The notes beneath the pieces were generated by a model that ran no database searches, was not told where the DNA came from, and saw nothing but the letters and a program-made list of their open reading frames with translations. The translations under genes and the position numbers were made by a program. This document shows, in pieces, positions 31,646-31,826 of a stretch of DNA of 31,826 bases (position 1 is the stretch's first letter; each line of letters starts with the position of its first letter). Where the stretch lies: the NCBI GenBank assembly GCA_034436045.1, contig DAOTVZ010000149.1:1-31826 (forward strand). Direction: 5' to 3'. Source of the stretch: H111-94 sp034436045 (lineage in GTDB: Bacteria > Chloroflexota > Ktedonobacteria > Ktedonobacterales > Ktedonobacteraceae).

Positions 31646-31826
31646 ATGGATGACGCACCCAAGAAGCTCCTGTACATTCAGACCAATGGTGTTGAGTCGC
31701 CGGAGCGTTCAGCAACCCCGTTCTACCTTGCCTCATCGGCTGCCGCGATGGATATTGAGGTAGGCATCTATTTTACTGTCAATGGCCCCACGCTGCTTGT
31801 GAAGGGCGTTGCCGAGGAATTGATCC
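31646..31826 (+). CDS. DsrE-like sulfur-relay family protein (partial, runs off the end)
   Basis: Only the first 60 residues are in the window. They read KKLLYIQTNGVESPERSATPFYLASSAAAM, then IEVGIYFTVNGPTLLVKG. This is the first beta-alpha-beta unit of the DsrE/DsrF fold: a nucleotide-like opening strand, a helix that packs a pool of small residues, and a GIYFTVNGP strand. Such proteins accept sulfur from TusA. AAAGGAG eight bases upstream fixes the start. TusA plus DsrE side by side equals the domain pair that is fused in YedF. Confidence 0.78.
   Translation, partial: MDDAPKKLLYIQTNGVESPERSATPFYLASSAAAMDIEVGIYFTVNGPTLLVKGVAEELI

Overview
The window looks like chromosomal DNA of a Gram-positive-like, spore- or mycelium-type Chloroflexota bacterium (Ktedonobacteria-like). 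This placement is inference. It rests on the gene style: three tandem PknB-type kinases with long ectodomains, a fused AccD-AccA protein, Asp-box secreted proteins, strong AAGGAG-type ribosome binding sites and mid-range GC. I could not run a 23S search to confirm it.

Layout. (1) 1-510: the 3' end of a 23S rRNA, closed directly by a strong terminator with no 5S gene. (2) 642-2025 (+): a small membrane-anchored protein and a metallo-beta-lactamase-fold protein. (3) 7160-2009 (-): a tight five-gene unit of cysteine desulfurase, class V PLP enzyme, zinc-ribbon membrane protein, ornithine cyclodeaminase-family enzyme and Asp-box lipoprotein. It has its own promoter and sits downstream of a glutaredoxin-like gene that ends in its own terminator. 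(4) 7814-11165 (-): a geranylgeranyl-reductase-type flavoprotein and a fused acetyl-CoA carboxylase carboxyltransferase (AccDA). (5) 11692-18095 (+): three tandem membrane Ser/Thr kinases that share a related ectodomain. The first is a pseudokinase and the third has a shortened ectodomain. A secreted Asp-box protein follows under its own promoter. (6) 20158-23340: small accessory genes: a sulfotransferase, a three-helix membrane protein, a redoxin with a doubtful N-terminus, a hemerythrin and a NarJ-like fragment. (7) 31059-23566 (-): a carbon-metabolism cluster reading GrdB-family selenoprotein, double-domain malic enzyme, CBS/zinc-ribbon protein, then pyruvate dehydrogenase E1 alpha, E1 beta and E2. 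(8) 31354-end (+): TusA and a DsrE-like protein, divergent from the selenoprotein.

The most interesting signals are these. First, a GrdB-family gene is split by an in-frame UGA exactly at the redox-motif position (UxxC), with a SECIS-like hairpin just downstream and TusA/DsrE genes (the two halves of the YedF selenium-metabolism protein) next to it. Second, there is a kinase trio led by a catalytically dead paralogue. Third, the malic enzyme is a tandem fusion whose N-terminal copy has lost the catalytic lysine and the metal ligands. Fourth, two structured intergenic inverted-repeat elements lie at 23469-23556 and 27526-27658.

Working model (inference): malate is decarboxylated to pyruvate by the malic enzyme and passed to pyruvate dehydrogenase to give acetyl-CoA, with the CBS protein as a possible nucleotide sensor. 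AccDA, elsewhere in the window, would commit acetyl-CoA to lipid synthesis. E3 (lipoamide dehydrogenase), the Sec machinery and biotin carboxylase are not in the window.
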